Positions 31,655 through 42,107 of a stretch of DNA of 64,000 nt are shown piece after piece. Under the pieces are notes generated by a model. It searched no databases. It was given only the letters and a program-made list of their open reading frames with translations, and was not told the origin of the DNA. This DNA is from Heloderma charlesbogerti (Eukaryota > Chordata > Lepidosauria > Squamata > Helodermatidae). The DNA lies in the NCBI GenBank assembly GCA_026122225.1, contig JANEZZ010002067.1, positions 682,001-746,000 of the forward strand. Reading direction: 5' to 3'. Position 1 is the first letter of the stretch; each line of letters begins with the position of its first letter. Position numbers and translations under genes: made by a program.

Positions 31655-32604
31655 TAGGGATGTACAAAAGTGACTTACCTTTCGTGGATTATGTTGATGG
31701 TGGGGGGGAGGCGTTCTGTCCCTCTCCCCAGAATCCTCGACGGGGTGGGAGGCGATCCGTTCCTCCCCCCTGGAATCCTCGATGGCCGGCTGCTCTGCGG
31801 AGCTGCCGCGGACCACAGCAGAGCCATCCACAGCTGGATTTCCGGCCGCGGAGGGCTCTGGGGAAAAAAACAACAAAAACCGCGTACGCAAATGGCGGCG
31901 GGTACGGCCGCTGCCATTTGCGTTCCTTAGTTTTGGCCGTCTGAATCTACATTAGTATTTACGTAGACTATGACAGTGAAAATAAAGGGGAACGCAAATA
32001 GCGTAGCAGGCGCTATTTGCGTCCCTTTTTGATTCACCGTTTTAGCCTACGTAAATCTTTACGTAGGCTAAAATGGCGAATCAAAAAGGGACGCAAATAG
32101 CACCTGCTACGCTATTTGCGTTCCCCTTTATTTTCGCCGTCATAGTCTATGTAAATATTTACATAGACTAAGACAGCCAAAAATAAGGAACGCAAATGGT
32201 GGCAGCCATAGCCGCCGCCATTTGCGTACGCAGTTTGTTTGTTTTTTTTAACCCACCCAGCCATGATAGGCTACATAAAGATTTACGTAGCCTACCACGT
32301 TGTGTGTGTGTTTTTTTTAAACCCAGCCATGATAGGCTACGTAAATCTTTACGTAGCCTATCACATCTTTTTTTTTTTTTAACAAGACTGGAAATGGCGG
32401 CAGCGGCAGCCGGTTGGAAGACCAGCCACCGCTGCTACCGCTGCTGCCGCCGCCCGGAAGATCCACCCCAGGTAAGTCTCGTCCCGGGGGGGATCCGCGG
32501 GGGAGTGGGGGGGTGGCAGGCCGTTCCGCCACGGAGTTCAGGGGGCCGAATGCACTGGCATTCGGCCTCACCGAGATCCCTGGAGGAATTCTCTGCCATC
32601 CCTA
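31655..32604 (-). mobile_element. NPE-11 (950 bp), perfect TSD CATCCAGG
   Basis: The R end is left (TAGGGATGTACAAAAGTGAC) and the L end right (CTCTGCCATCCCTA). CATCCAGG is exact at 31647-31654 and 32605-32612. The core is beta-gamma-delta-gamma-delta-gamma-beta-alpha-alpha, with an extra gamma/delta pair. The middle gamma has flanks TTTTAGCC/GGCTAAAA. Outward motifs are AAGGTAAGT (minus, left) and CAGGTAAGT (plus, right). It is inserted in the L2 3' UTR. Confidence 0.93.
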
Positions 32605-32659
32605 CATCCAGGACTGATTAAAATTCATCATGTGCTGCCAAATGCCTGGGGAAAAGAGA

Positions 32660-35563
32660 GGTCTTACTGGCTAAAAGATAATAATGTTGTTGCCAGGCAG
32701 ACCTCATCAGGGAGCTTCTTCCACAGATGGGGGTCCACCACTGAGAAGGCCCTCTCTCCTCGTTGCTCCTTCCAAGCTTCCCTTGGAGGAGGCACTTGGA
32801 GGAGGACCTTAGATGCTAAACGTAGTGTATGGCTAGGTTCATTTTGGGAGAGGCATGCCATCAGGTTGTGATCCCAAGCCATGTAGGGCTTTATAGGTTA
32901 AAACCAGCACCTGAATTGAGCTTGGAAGCATATAGGCAGCCAGTGCAAGTGGGCCAGAGTTGGTCTTATATGTGCAGACCTTCTAGTCCCGTTATCAATC
33001 TGGCCGCTGCATTTTGCATGAGCTGCAGCTTCGAACCATCTTCAAATGCAGCCTCACGTAGAGTGCACTTGCAGTAATCTAACTTGGAGATTACCAGAGC
33101 ATAGACAACTGAAGCCAGGTTATCCCTGTCCAGATAGGGGCACAGCTGGTCCACCAACCGAAGTTGGTAGAAGGCACTCCGTGCCACTGAGGCCACCTGA
33201 GCCTCAAGTGACAAAGATGGTTCCAGGAGGACCCCCAAGCTACAAACCTGCTCCTTCAGGGGGAGTGCAACCCCATCCAGAGCAGGTTGAATACCCTCCA
33301 TCTGGTCAGCAGAACCACCCACCAACAGCATCTCAGTCTTGTCTGGACTGAGCTTCAGTTTATTAGCCCTCATTCAGTCCATTGTGGCAGCCAGGCACTG
33401 ATTCAGCACATCCACACCTCACCTGAAGAAGATGAAAAGGAGAAATAGAGCTGCTGTGTCATCAGCATACTGATGACAACGCACTCCAAAACTCCTGATG
33501 ACTGCACTCAATGGTTTCATGTAGATGTTGAACAGCATGGGGGACAAAACTGACCCCTGTGGAACCCCATATTGGAGAATCCACGGGGCCAAGCAGTGTT
33601 CCCAAGCACCACCTTCTGGAGCTGACCCTCCAAGTAGGAGCGAAACCACTGCAATGCAGTGCCTCCCACTCTCATCTCAGAGAGCTGTCCCGAAGGATAC
33701 CATGGTCAATGGTATTGAAAGCCACTGAGAGATCAAGGAGAATCAACAGGGTCACACTCCCCTGTCTTTCTCCGACATAGGTCATCATACAGGGCGACCA
33801 AGGCTGTTTCTGTGCCAAAACCTGCCTGAACCCCGACTGAAATGGATCCAGATAATCGGTCTCATCCAAGAGTGCTGGAGCTGGTTGGCAACCACTCACT
33901 CAAGGACCTTGCTCAGGAATGGAATCATTTGCAACCAGCCTATAATTATTAAGGTTTTCCGGGTCTAGGGAGGATTTCTTCAGGAGTGGTCTCACCACCA
34001 CCTCTTTCAGGCAGCCCAGGACCACTCCCTCTCGCAAGGAGGCATTAATCACCTCCCTAGCCCAGCCGGCTGTTCCCTCCCTGCTAGTTTTTATTAGCCA
34101 AGAAGGGCAAGGATTCAATACTGAAGTGGTTGCATGAACCTGTCCAAGCACCTTGTCCACATCCTCAAGCTGTACCAACTGAAACTCATCCAAGAAAACT
34201 GGACAAGACTGTGCTCTGGATACCTCACCAGATTTACCTGCAGTAGGCAGTCTAAGTTCCTGCGGATGCAAGAAATTTTATTCTGGAAGTGCCTAGCCAG
34301 TGCATTACAGCAGGCCTCAGATGGCGCCATAGTGTCCTTAGGACCAGAATGTAAAACGCCCCGGACAACCCTAAAAAGCTCCGCTGGGCGGCATATAGAT
34401 GATTGAATAGAGGCAGTGATCTTTTTTCCTTGCCGCTCTCACTGCCTTTGAATATACCTGGCCGTAGGCACACACCAGGGTTTAACTGCATCTACTAGGA
34501 GTTTTTCTCCACCTGCACTCAAGCCATCTTCTTTCTTGTTTCCACGCTCTCAGCTCCAGGATATACCATAGAGCTGTACGAGCTCTACTTTGGAGAGGAC
34601 ACTCAGGAGTGATCGTGTCAACTGTTTGACTCATTTCTGCATTCCTCAGGTTGACCTGGGCTTTGACAGGAGTGCCAGCCATATCAGCCAGAACGCCCCC
34701 CCCAAGCCCTCTGGAAACCATCTAGGTCCATTAGCCTCTGGGGTGGACCATCTTGATAGGTGCCCCACCCTTGCAGAAAGGAAAAGCCTATGTAAGTCTA
34801 AACCTCAGCAGGCAGTGATCTGACCATGACAAAGGGACTGATCCAAAGTCCCCCACCATCAGATCACCATCTCCATGTCCAGTTGAGAAAACCAAGTCTA
34901 GCGTATGTCCCACTATGTTGGGGCAGTCCCATGGCTGTCATGGAGACCATGAAATCCTGAGCCACCCCAGAGAAGGTGCCCTCAGCATGAATGTCGACAT
35001 CCCCCGGAACCAACAGCCTGGGGGATTTCAGCAGCACACCTGAGACTACCTCTGTCAGCTCACCTAGGGAGTCTGTTGAGCAATGGGGCAGGCAGTACAC
35101 CAACAGAAACCCTAATCTGTCCTGCTGACCCAACACAAGGTGCAAACACTCCAGACCAATAGTCACATGGACAGGGAGTCTGCACAGGGAGAAGGAATTC
35201 CTACAGACCACAGCACACACAACTCTCCCCAGCCCTCAAGCCTTCCCTGATACTGGACCAAGTACCCCGGTGGGCATGGCTGGGAGAGACTGACTCCTTC
35301 CTGCTCACCCACACAGGTCTCACTTATACATGCCAGATCGGCCACCTCATCCACTATTTAGTCACAGATAAGAGGGCCTTATTCTGAACAGATCTGGCAT
35401 TTAAAAGCAGCATCCAGAGACCAGAAGGGAGGCTGATAGGGCAACCACCAAACCTGCAGGTGGAGGGAGGACCGGAACACAGCATGGCAGTTAACTGTCT
35501 GGGCCGCATTCCCCTTACCTGGCAAGTCCTCCTCACAATGCCATATCTCCCTCTACCCATCAC
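32660..35563 (-). pseudogene. L2 ORF2: endonuclease and reverse transcriptase, frameshifted
   Basis: In 5'-3' order on the minus strand: WMLLLNARSVQNKALL (endonuclease start, 35430), ACISETCVGEQEG (cognate of the ETW motif), PRLLVPGDVDIHAEG (GDFN-H type motif, ~34990), CPSWLIK, VVRPLLKKSSLDPENLNNYR, GFRQ, ILLDLSVAFNTIDHG (RT domain A), [26 protein letters not shown] (intact YADD, ~33455), KLKLSPDKTEMLLVGG, QVCSLGVLLEPSLSLEAQV and KLDYCK. The C-terminal part (32664-32882) gives ERAFSVVDPHLWKKLP. Multiple frameshifts and stops separate the blocks. Confidence 0.88.
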
Positions 35564-35631
35564 TACGCTGATTGCCCCCCCACTCAGGTCCCCCCATTCG
35601 GCCCAGTATCCTCCCTCTCAGGCACATACTC

Positions 35632-35835
35632 AGGCCACCAGAAAGCCAGGCAGAGGAACAGGGTCCTGATCCTGCAGCACTCACAGCTAGGTGGTTTCTG
35701 GCACTTCCAGCAGTAGGAAGCCTTTACAGCTGGAGTCAGGTTGGTGCCCTCCCCTCCCAGGCCAGGTAGAAAGAGCCAGACAGAGAAACAGGGTCCAAGT
35801 CCTGCAAGGCTCACAGCTGGATCGTCTCAGTATGC
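35632..35835. repeat. ~125-bp tandem repeat in the L2 5' region
   Basis: The phrase ccaggcagaggaacagggtc (35648) recurs as ccagacagagaaacagggtc (35775), each followed by a ctgca(g/a)...ctcacagct stretch. Two units are visible. Tandem 5' monomers of this sort commonly act as LINE promoters; that role is inferred here. Confidence 0.65.
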
Positions 35836-35895
35836 CAGGGCACCAGAGGGGGACAAGGGAGCTCAGCATGGCTGCTCCCAACACCACTGGTTGAG

Positions 35896-36653
35896 TAAAT
35901 ATACTTTAAAGGTAAGGAGGGGGTTATAGGATTGGATGGCCATCAGGTCCGAGTTAGTTTGGAAGATGGGGGACAGAGGGTAGGGATGTTGGAGAACTCC
36001 ATTTGGGGGTTGGAGTTCAATGAGTTTTCCTAGGCTCGGCTCTCCGGACTTTGTTTTTATTCCCGTTATGGCACCCAACTCTATCTACAGCAAGTTGTGC
36101 CAGTTCGCAGATTTTCCAGGGATTTTCCACATTGGGGTGGGGGAGTTCCTGGAGTTTGGGGAACAGCCTGCAGCTCAGCTTTTGGAAGCAAAGCGAATCT
36201 TACATGCCACACAACTCTGTTAACCCCAAAAAGAATTGGATTTCCCAGCGATCGACATCGCTAGGGGAGGGGAAGTCAGGAATTCATTTCCAGCTCAGAT
36301 TGAAATCTGAGCCGGAGAAGAATTTAGGGGCTGCTAAAGCTCACCTATTCTTCGAGGCTAGTAGTATTTGACACCCCAAAGTTCTTTTTTGGGCCTGATA
36401 TCTGCAATGTTCAGCATAATAACTAATTACTCTAATAACTACCCTTGCTTTTTGCTGTCCGTAGAAGCCCTGTTCACACACACATATTTATGAAAATGAA
36501 GGCAGCACTGGCTGAAATTTGTTGGGACACACAATTCTGACCCCTAATGTTTCAACCACCAACATCCATGTAGGGATGTCATAGGTGTCCAGCTGGAGCT
36601 TGAAGCCCAGTGAGAAATCGCTGGCTTAGCCCCCCAGTTAAAATAGTTAAAAT
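35896..36653. other. Mostly unannotated; two orphan hAT-like left termini
   Basis: TAGGGATGTTGGAGAACTCC at 35981 resembles an NPE L end, and TAGGGATGTCAT at 36576 another, but neither has a matching right end or duplication. No gene recognised. Confidence 0.4.
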
Positions 36654-36793
36654 TAGGGCTGTGCACAGACCCCCTGCTTTGCTTCGGATGCCAATTCAGA
36701 AGTTCCATAGCAGCTCTGCTTCACTTTGGACTGATTCAGACCCCATTCGCTTCAACTTGGATCCGGATCCAAAGTGAGATGCAGATATCAGAG

Positions 36794-36892
36794 AGCTTTG
36801 ACTATTGGGCAGTATAGAAATGAAATGAAATGAAATGAAATAATGAATGAATGAATGAATGAATAAATAAATAAATAAATAAATAAATAAAA
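36794..36892 (+). mobile_element. L2 LINE 3' tail with (AATG)n(AAAT)n
   Basis: The phrase gagctttgactattgggcag, then tatagaaatg, is the plus-strand L2 3' end. It continues into AATGA and AAAT repeats. Inserted in hAT copy 2. Confidence 0.75.
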
Positions 36893-37450
36893 ATATCCAC
36901 ATCACTTGTTTTGGGCATTTTCCCATTGACTTGTATGGGAAAACACAAACGGCCCCCCAAAAATTCAGTTTTTAAGATACATACATGATGAAACTTGGAG
37001 AACCCTCAGCCCCCCTGGAGGGGATCCCATCTGCCAAATGCCAGACAGTGTGGCCCAGTAGTTTTTGTGCTAGGCGCAGGTGAAATTTGATTTTTTCAAC
37101 AAAAACTCTCAATGCAAAGAGCTCCCAATTTTCACTGGTTGCACAGGTGAAATGTGCTGTTCTCAGAAACTCAAACCAAACTCCAAAGGGATAATAATCA
37201 GAGAAGTTAGGAGTGTTGAAGTGGAGGAGGTCACTATCTCTAATCTCTGCTGTAGGTTTCTTTGAAGTGCCCCTTTCCCCTTATACTTCCTATTCAGAAT
37301 CCCAGTCAATGACCTCAAGCTCTCTTTGGCTGAATTTGGAATACACACATTACCTGGCAGGCAGGATGGCAGAGTACTTTGTTTTTGTGGTAATGTGCTT
37401 TTTTTTTTTTTTTAGCAAACACAAAATGAACATTTTTATATTTGCTTTAT

Positions 37451-37451
37451 A

Positions 37452-37497
<46 letters not shown>

Positions 37498-37499
37498 TT
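37451..37499. repeat. (ATT)n microsatellite
   Basis: About 16 ATT units inside hAT copy 2. Confidence 0.95.
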
Positions 37500-37659
37500 A
37501 GCCACACCACAACTGTCAAATTTCAGACCATTTTTAATTAAAGAAATGATGTAAGTGAACTGAAGGAACTGAGAGTGTAGCAAAGTGCACATCATTATCC
37601 AGTTTATTTTTATATATGCAGTTCGTGTTCTGGTCGGGTGCTGGAAACCACCTTGGGGA

Positions 37660-38330
37660 CCCATACCTCCCCCACCCCATCTCCTCCATGGTGGCCTTCC
37701 TAAGCCTCTTGTTGGGGGTGAGACTAGACGGAGAGCTCGCAGGAGTTCCGGCACCACCAGCCTTCTGCTTGCCCTTGCTGCCATCCTGCTGGGATGTGGG
37801 GGCCTCTTCCCCAAGCAAGACCGATTGCTGATGCCTCCTCAAGAGCAAGAGTAGGCTGCTGGTGGCGTTGTGCCCTGGCTGTTTCCCCCTGCTCAGAGAC
37901 GCCTTGCAGAAGCAGTGGCAGAAGGCAGTGCTCGGATCCACTCCCTCCTAAAAGCGGTCCCACATGATGCTGCCCTGATGTTTCTGTGGAGACAGAGACT
38001 GCCTGCCTTGAGTCTCGGGGGTCACCACACAAGCAGGAGGAACAATGGAAGAGGGGTCGGGTGCTGGAGCCTCTGCCTACTGCTCATCCTCCTCCCCCAC
38101 ACCCTGGAGGATCTCCTCCTCTTGACCCTCCACCACACTGAGGACATCAGACACCTCTGACGTAACGTCCATCAGTGGGCTCCCCTCTTCCACTCCAGAA
38201 GGAGAAGGTGCTCCTTTGGCAACAGTGCTGCTGCTGCTGCCTGTAGCAGCCTCCTCAAACAGGGACCTCTGGGCACTGCAACTTGCCTCTGCACTCTGCT
38301 GCCCTGTCTAGGACACACCATCCAGACTGG
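37660..38330 (-). pseudogene. hAT transposase relic: BED zinc finger and flanks
   Basis: On the minus strand one frame reads, with stops, LFEEAATGSSSST, VSDVLSVVEGQEEEILQGV, SIMWDRF, VDPSTAFCHCFCKASLSRGK, QPGHNATSSLLLLLRRHQ and LTPNKRLRKATMEEMG. The W-x-x-F, Cys pair, SRGK and His-x4-S-x-L...RRH spacing is that of a BED zinc finger, the N-terminal DNA-binding domain of many hAT transposases. At least two in-frame stops interrupt it (after EEDEQ and after WDRF). The catalytic domain downstream is missing. Confidence 0.7.
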
Positions 38331-38381
38331 GGGACAGGCAGCTTGCCTACCAGTGCTGCTGCTCCCAGCGGCACCTCACCC

Positions 38382-39004
38382 TAGGGATGGCAGAGAATTT
38401 CTCCCCGAAATTTCAGGGGGCCGAGCGCCAACGTGTTCGGCCCCCCGAACAAGTTTCGGGGAGAAATTCTCCGCACCCCCCCACCCCCCGCACCCCCCCC
38501 TGGGACGGGACTTACCTTTGTCGAATGTCCCTCCCGGCGGCGGGTCCGGCCGGCGGTTCAGCGGGTGTTCGTCCGGGGCGGGAGCGGCAGCCAGTCTTTC
38601 AACCGGCTGCCGCCGCCGCCATTGCAATAAAAGGAAAAAAAACAAAAACGCCCCCATGATAGGCTACGTGACGATTAACGTAGCCTATCACGGCTAGATC
38701 TGCAAAGTCACCCGTGATAGGCTACGTGACGATTAACGTAGCCTATCACGGCTGACTTTGCAGATCTAGCCGTGATAGGCTACGTTAATTGTCACATAGC
38801 CTATCACGGGGGCGTGGTTTTTTTTTAACTTTTTATTTCGCGGCCGGGCGAGGCGAGGCACCTCCCCCCCGGCCTGAATTTCGGCCGGGCGAGGCGGGAA
38901 GCCTCCTCCCCCCAGCCTGAACTTCGCAGGGGGAGCAGCGAAGCTCCTCCCCCCCCACCGCGAACAAGCTTCGAGGACAGGTAAGTGACTTTCGTCCACC
39001 CCTA
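38382..39004 (+). mobile_element. NPE-12 (623 bp, alpha-only), perfect TSD CCTCACCC
   Basis: The L end is left (TAGGGATGGCAGAGAATTTC) and the R end right (GACTTTCGTCCACCCCTA). CCTCACCC is exact at 38374-38381 and 39005-39012. The core is three alpha hairpins only (38655-38810), with no beta, gamma or delta. Its hairpins carry the CTACGTGACG variant seen in NPE-2, now mismatched on one arm (ATTAACGTAG). R subrepeats lie at 38845-38960. Outward motifs are AAGGTAAGT (minus, left) and CAGGTAAGT (plus, right). Confidence 0.92.
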
Positions 39005-40422
39005 CCTCACCCACATCTACCCTAACACGCCAAAGATGCCTCATATTGGGCGTGCTTGCTTTGCCACACAGCATAGTATTATATAATTTAAATAATAGCT
39101 GTTGATATGTGCACTGCTTTGCCCACTGTTTTTGGAAATGTGGACTTTAACATACACTGTTTGCTTGTCCACACAGCACAAGCATACACACACACACACA
39201 AGCAAAAGAAAAGCAAACACTAAACTACAAGTGTGTGGGGGGGGGACTAACTATATTCTTAATAGAAGAGAAAAGGGGGTTTAATTTTATATTGAGAAGG
39301 GGTGTGTGGAGGGGAGGCAAGGACAAGGACAAGGACAAGAAAGTACACTATATAGATGCACATACACACACTTATAAAAAATCTAGGCAGAATGAAAATA
39401 AGGGCAAACTAATGGTTAAGAAAGAATTGAAAAGGTGTGTGTGTGTGGGGGGGGAAGCTAAGCAACTAAAGTGAAATTTTCTGTTTTTAAAATGGACTAA
39501 CAGGAATGAAATTTAAATCTTATTACAGAAGGCAAAGGAAGTACTAAATGTTTGTGTTTTAAAGAAACAGAATAATTCAAATGCAAACAAACACACACAT
39601 ACACACACACTCCTCTAGCTAAGTAACTTCAGACAGAGCCCTTTAACACCACCAGAATGATCTCTCTCACACAAACACAGCTGTACAGATTGAAAGGCGG
39701 GGGGGGGGGGGGGCTAAGCTACTAAAGTGAAATTTTCTGGTTTTTAAAATGAACAAACAAGAAGAATGAAAGGTAAAACCTATTACAGAAGGGTGGGGCT
39801 GGGTGAAACATAGAACAGGGAGGAAACTCAAACTCAGTACTAAATATCTGGGTTTTTTTAATAAAGAATCTACAAAAGAAAGAAAGAGAATAATTGAATT
39901 TGGATTGGAAATAAAGACGCAGAAAGCTGCACACACAGGACACAGGATTGGAAATAAAGACGCAGAAAGCTGCACACACAGGATCTCTCTGTCGTCTCTC
40001 TCTAAACCACCATCTTACCGGTGCACACCCTCTCACACAATGAAATGACAGCAAGCTGGTGGATCTCTCCACTCCAGTATTCCGTCCCCTCCTCCACTAC
40101 TGTCACTGATTGGAGACTGCTGGGTTATGTTCAGCCCTAATTTGGCAACTAGAGTTGCCATTCACCAAAGCTCACTCCCTCCTCCTCCTTCTCCCTGATC
40201 TCTCGCAACTTGAAACATTTGGTGCCAGGCTGTCTGGGCTGCTCAGAACTCATCATAAGAGCTCCAAATCACCGAGGTGCCTCACATAGGAGCCACCTCG
40301 GGCACCTCAGCACTGGTCTGATCCGCCTCTTTTCCTGCCAAGGCACCTCTGAATAAGCCCGCTTTGCCTTGTTATTCGGGCTTCGGGCTGAAGAGGTGCA
40401 CAGGCACAGCCCTAGTTAAAAT

Positions 40423-40904
40423 TCTGAAGGGGACCAACCTTAAATAGAACAGTAACTGCAAGGCTTAGTTAACAGAACTGAAACACTATAAAATTACAGC
40501 ACACACTTCAGAATAAAATGTCATGTATTGATGGGCTGAAAAAACTGGAGGGAGTTTTAGTCAAATGCACAGAGAAGGGATTACTAGCCAGTGTGTTGCT
40601 TATCTTTGCCCCCCCCCCCTTTCTTTAATGGCTATGTTTTTTCCTTGGGAGGGAGAAAAGCAGGGGAATTTAGCTGGTCAGAAGAGAGAGTGGAGGTAAA
40701 AGTGTTTGATGGTAGACCCTTCTATCATTCTCTGCCTGTTGGCAGGGGGGCTTTCCAAATTCTGAAAAGGAAGAGCAAAACTTCTCTCACTGTAATCCCA
40801 ACCCTATTACTAATGACAAATGTTTTTGCTGGTTTCAGTGGAAATTTGATATCATACAGCTAACTTTAGCTGGATTGGCTCTACAGTGCTTAGGAACATT
40901 TAGA
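40423..40904. other. Unannotated stretch
   Basis: No gene or repeat recognised apart from a C-run near 40610. Confidence 0.5.
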
Positions 40905-41042
40905 GGAATGATGGGCTGAAAAGAGATCTCCAGGTGTTTTGGACATCAACTCTCAGCATGCCTGACCATTGGCCATGCTGGCAGAGGCTTCTGGGAGTTG
41001 AAGCCCCAAACATCTGGAGATCTACCTTTTGCTCACCCCTGA
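40905..41042. mobile_element. AACTCCCAT-type palindromic MITE
   Basis: Halves gagatctccaggtgttttgg...atcaactctcagcatg and cttctgggagttgaag...aacatctggagatctac are inverted repeats. The ends have drifted. Confidence 0.65.
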
Positions 41043-41540
41043 TTCAGAGAGCTAGCACCATACTCAGCTCAAATAGAAAAAACACAGAAGTTACACGATA
41101 CCGTTTCTCCAGATCTAGACATACCCGAACAGTAATGGCCAACTTCTATCTGTGCAAGATTCTCCTGTTCACCAGACAGTGGGGTGTGACCAGCTATTTT
41201 GCCATATTTCTTACAATTCAAAGAAAAATATTCCCTGGTGAATAAGGATGTGGGGTAGTATCTTACCATGCCTCGATTAAACTTTAGAAAACCCAATGAG
41301 AATCACATAGAATTGCTTTGAGAGTCAGATTTGACTGGTGGGCCGCCAGGTGGAGAAAGAAGACAAGCCAGTCAGATGTTGCAGGATAATCCCAGAAAAG
41401 GAATCAGAGGCAGGGACTGGCAGAGACCACCTGAGACACCTAGTTTAGGGATGTGCTATAGGGATATCCAAATTATTACCCACCTCACTTTAGGGATCTG
41501 GCAATATTTGATTGGTGCTTGTTTAACTAATCAGTGATAT

Positions 41541-41563
41541 TCTCTCTCTCTCTCTCTCTCTCC
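41541..41563. repeat. (CT)n microsatellite
   Basis: Eleven CT units. Confidence 0.9.
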
Positions 41564-41871
41564 AGCCTAGGAATTAATAAACTAAACCTTTAAGAAGGAC
41601 ACTTTTTCTTTTCTTAGGACCTCAGTCTAAATAAAGACAAATGAAAACTGCTAGTTTCCCCCAAAATGGCAATATGAAGAAATAATTAGCCGCTGTTCAC
41701 TTGTTTCTTCTTTTTTATGTTTTGGTAATGTTCCATAGCACAAGATTCCAAGATGAATGACAAAGCTATAGTTATTAATTAATTTTGGGAGTGGATGGGA
41801 CCTCTGATTTGCTGCTGCAGAAACAATGGTGCTCTACATTAAAGTGCTATTTTAGGCCATGGGTAGCAGAA

Positions 41872-41998
41872 GGTAGCTCTCCAGATTTTTTGGACTTCAA
41901 CTCCCAGAAGCCTCTTCCAGCATGGCCAGTAGTCAGGAATGCTGCGAGTTGAGGTCTAAAACATCTGGAGATCTACTTTCTGCCCACCCTTGCTTTAG
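41872..41998. mobile_element. AACTCCCAT-type palindromic MITE
   Basis: The phrases agctctccagattttttgga, cttcaactcccagaagcctc, gcgagttgaggtctaaaaca and tctggagatctactttctgc form inverted halves. Closest to the copy at 40905. Confidence 0.65.
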
Positions 41999-42029
41999 GC
42001 AGGCAGCCTTGTGTCTTTGCTTCTGTGCT

Positions 42030-42107
42030 AAGCAATCCTATGCATATTTATTCAGAAACATGAGGTTTACACTTCCCTAGTAAGTGGGTTTAGGATTGCA
42101 GCCTTCG
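42030..42107. mobile_element. Short AATCCTA-type MITE
   Basis: agcaatcctatgcatattta...gtgggtttaggattgcagcc is inverted at its ends (gcaatccta / taggattgc). Confidence 0.65.

Larger units (their letters stand above)
31452..35895 (-). mobile_element. L2 LINE, near full length, carrying NPE-11
   Basis: The 3' end at 31452 (tttatttattgcatttctat, accgccccatagctgaagg) is followed, after NPE-11, by coding sequence (32660-35563) and a 5' region with tandem repeats up to about 35895. About 3.5 kb of L2 remains when NPE-11 is removed, close to full length. The frame is broken by many indels, so it is inactive. Confidence 0.8.
36654..40414 (-). mobile_element. hAT element copy 2 (3.76 kb), perfect TSD GTTAAAAT
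   Basis: It runs from TAGGGCTGTGCA to TGCACAGGCACAGCCCTA. GTTAAAAT is exact at 36646-36653 and 40415-40422. It carries a decayed BED-finger transposase start on the minus strand, an L2 tail (36794-36892), a TTA microsatellite, NPE-12 and internal subrepeats (39455-39530 and 39711-39790 share ctaaagtgaaattttctg). The catalytic RNase-H-like domain and the hAT dimerisation region are not visible, so it is non-autonomous. It is homologous to copy 1 in reverse orientation. Confidence 0.85.

Noticed and set aside
35981..36575. Additional NPE copy
   Set aside because: The left end resembles an NPE L end, but there is no right terminus, no duplication and no hairpin module.
36654..40414. Autonomous hAT transposon
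   Set aside because: Only a BED-finger remnant with stops is present. No catalytic or dimerisation region is visible in about 3 kb of element sequence.
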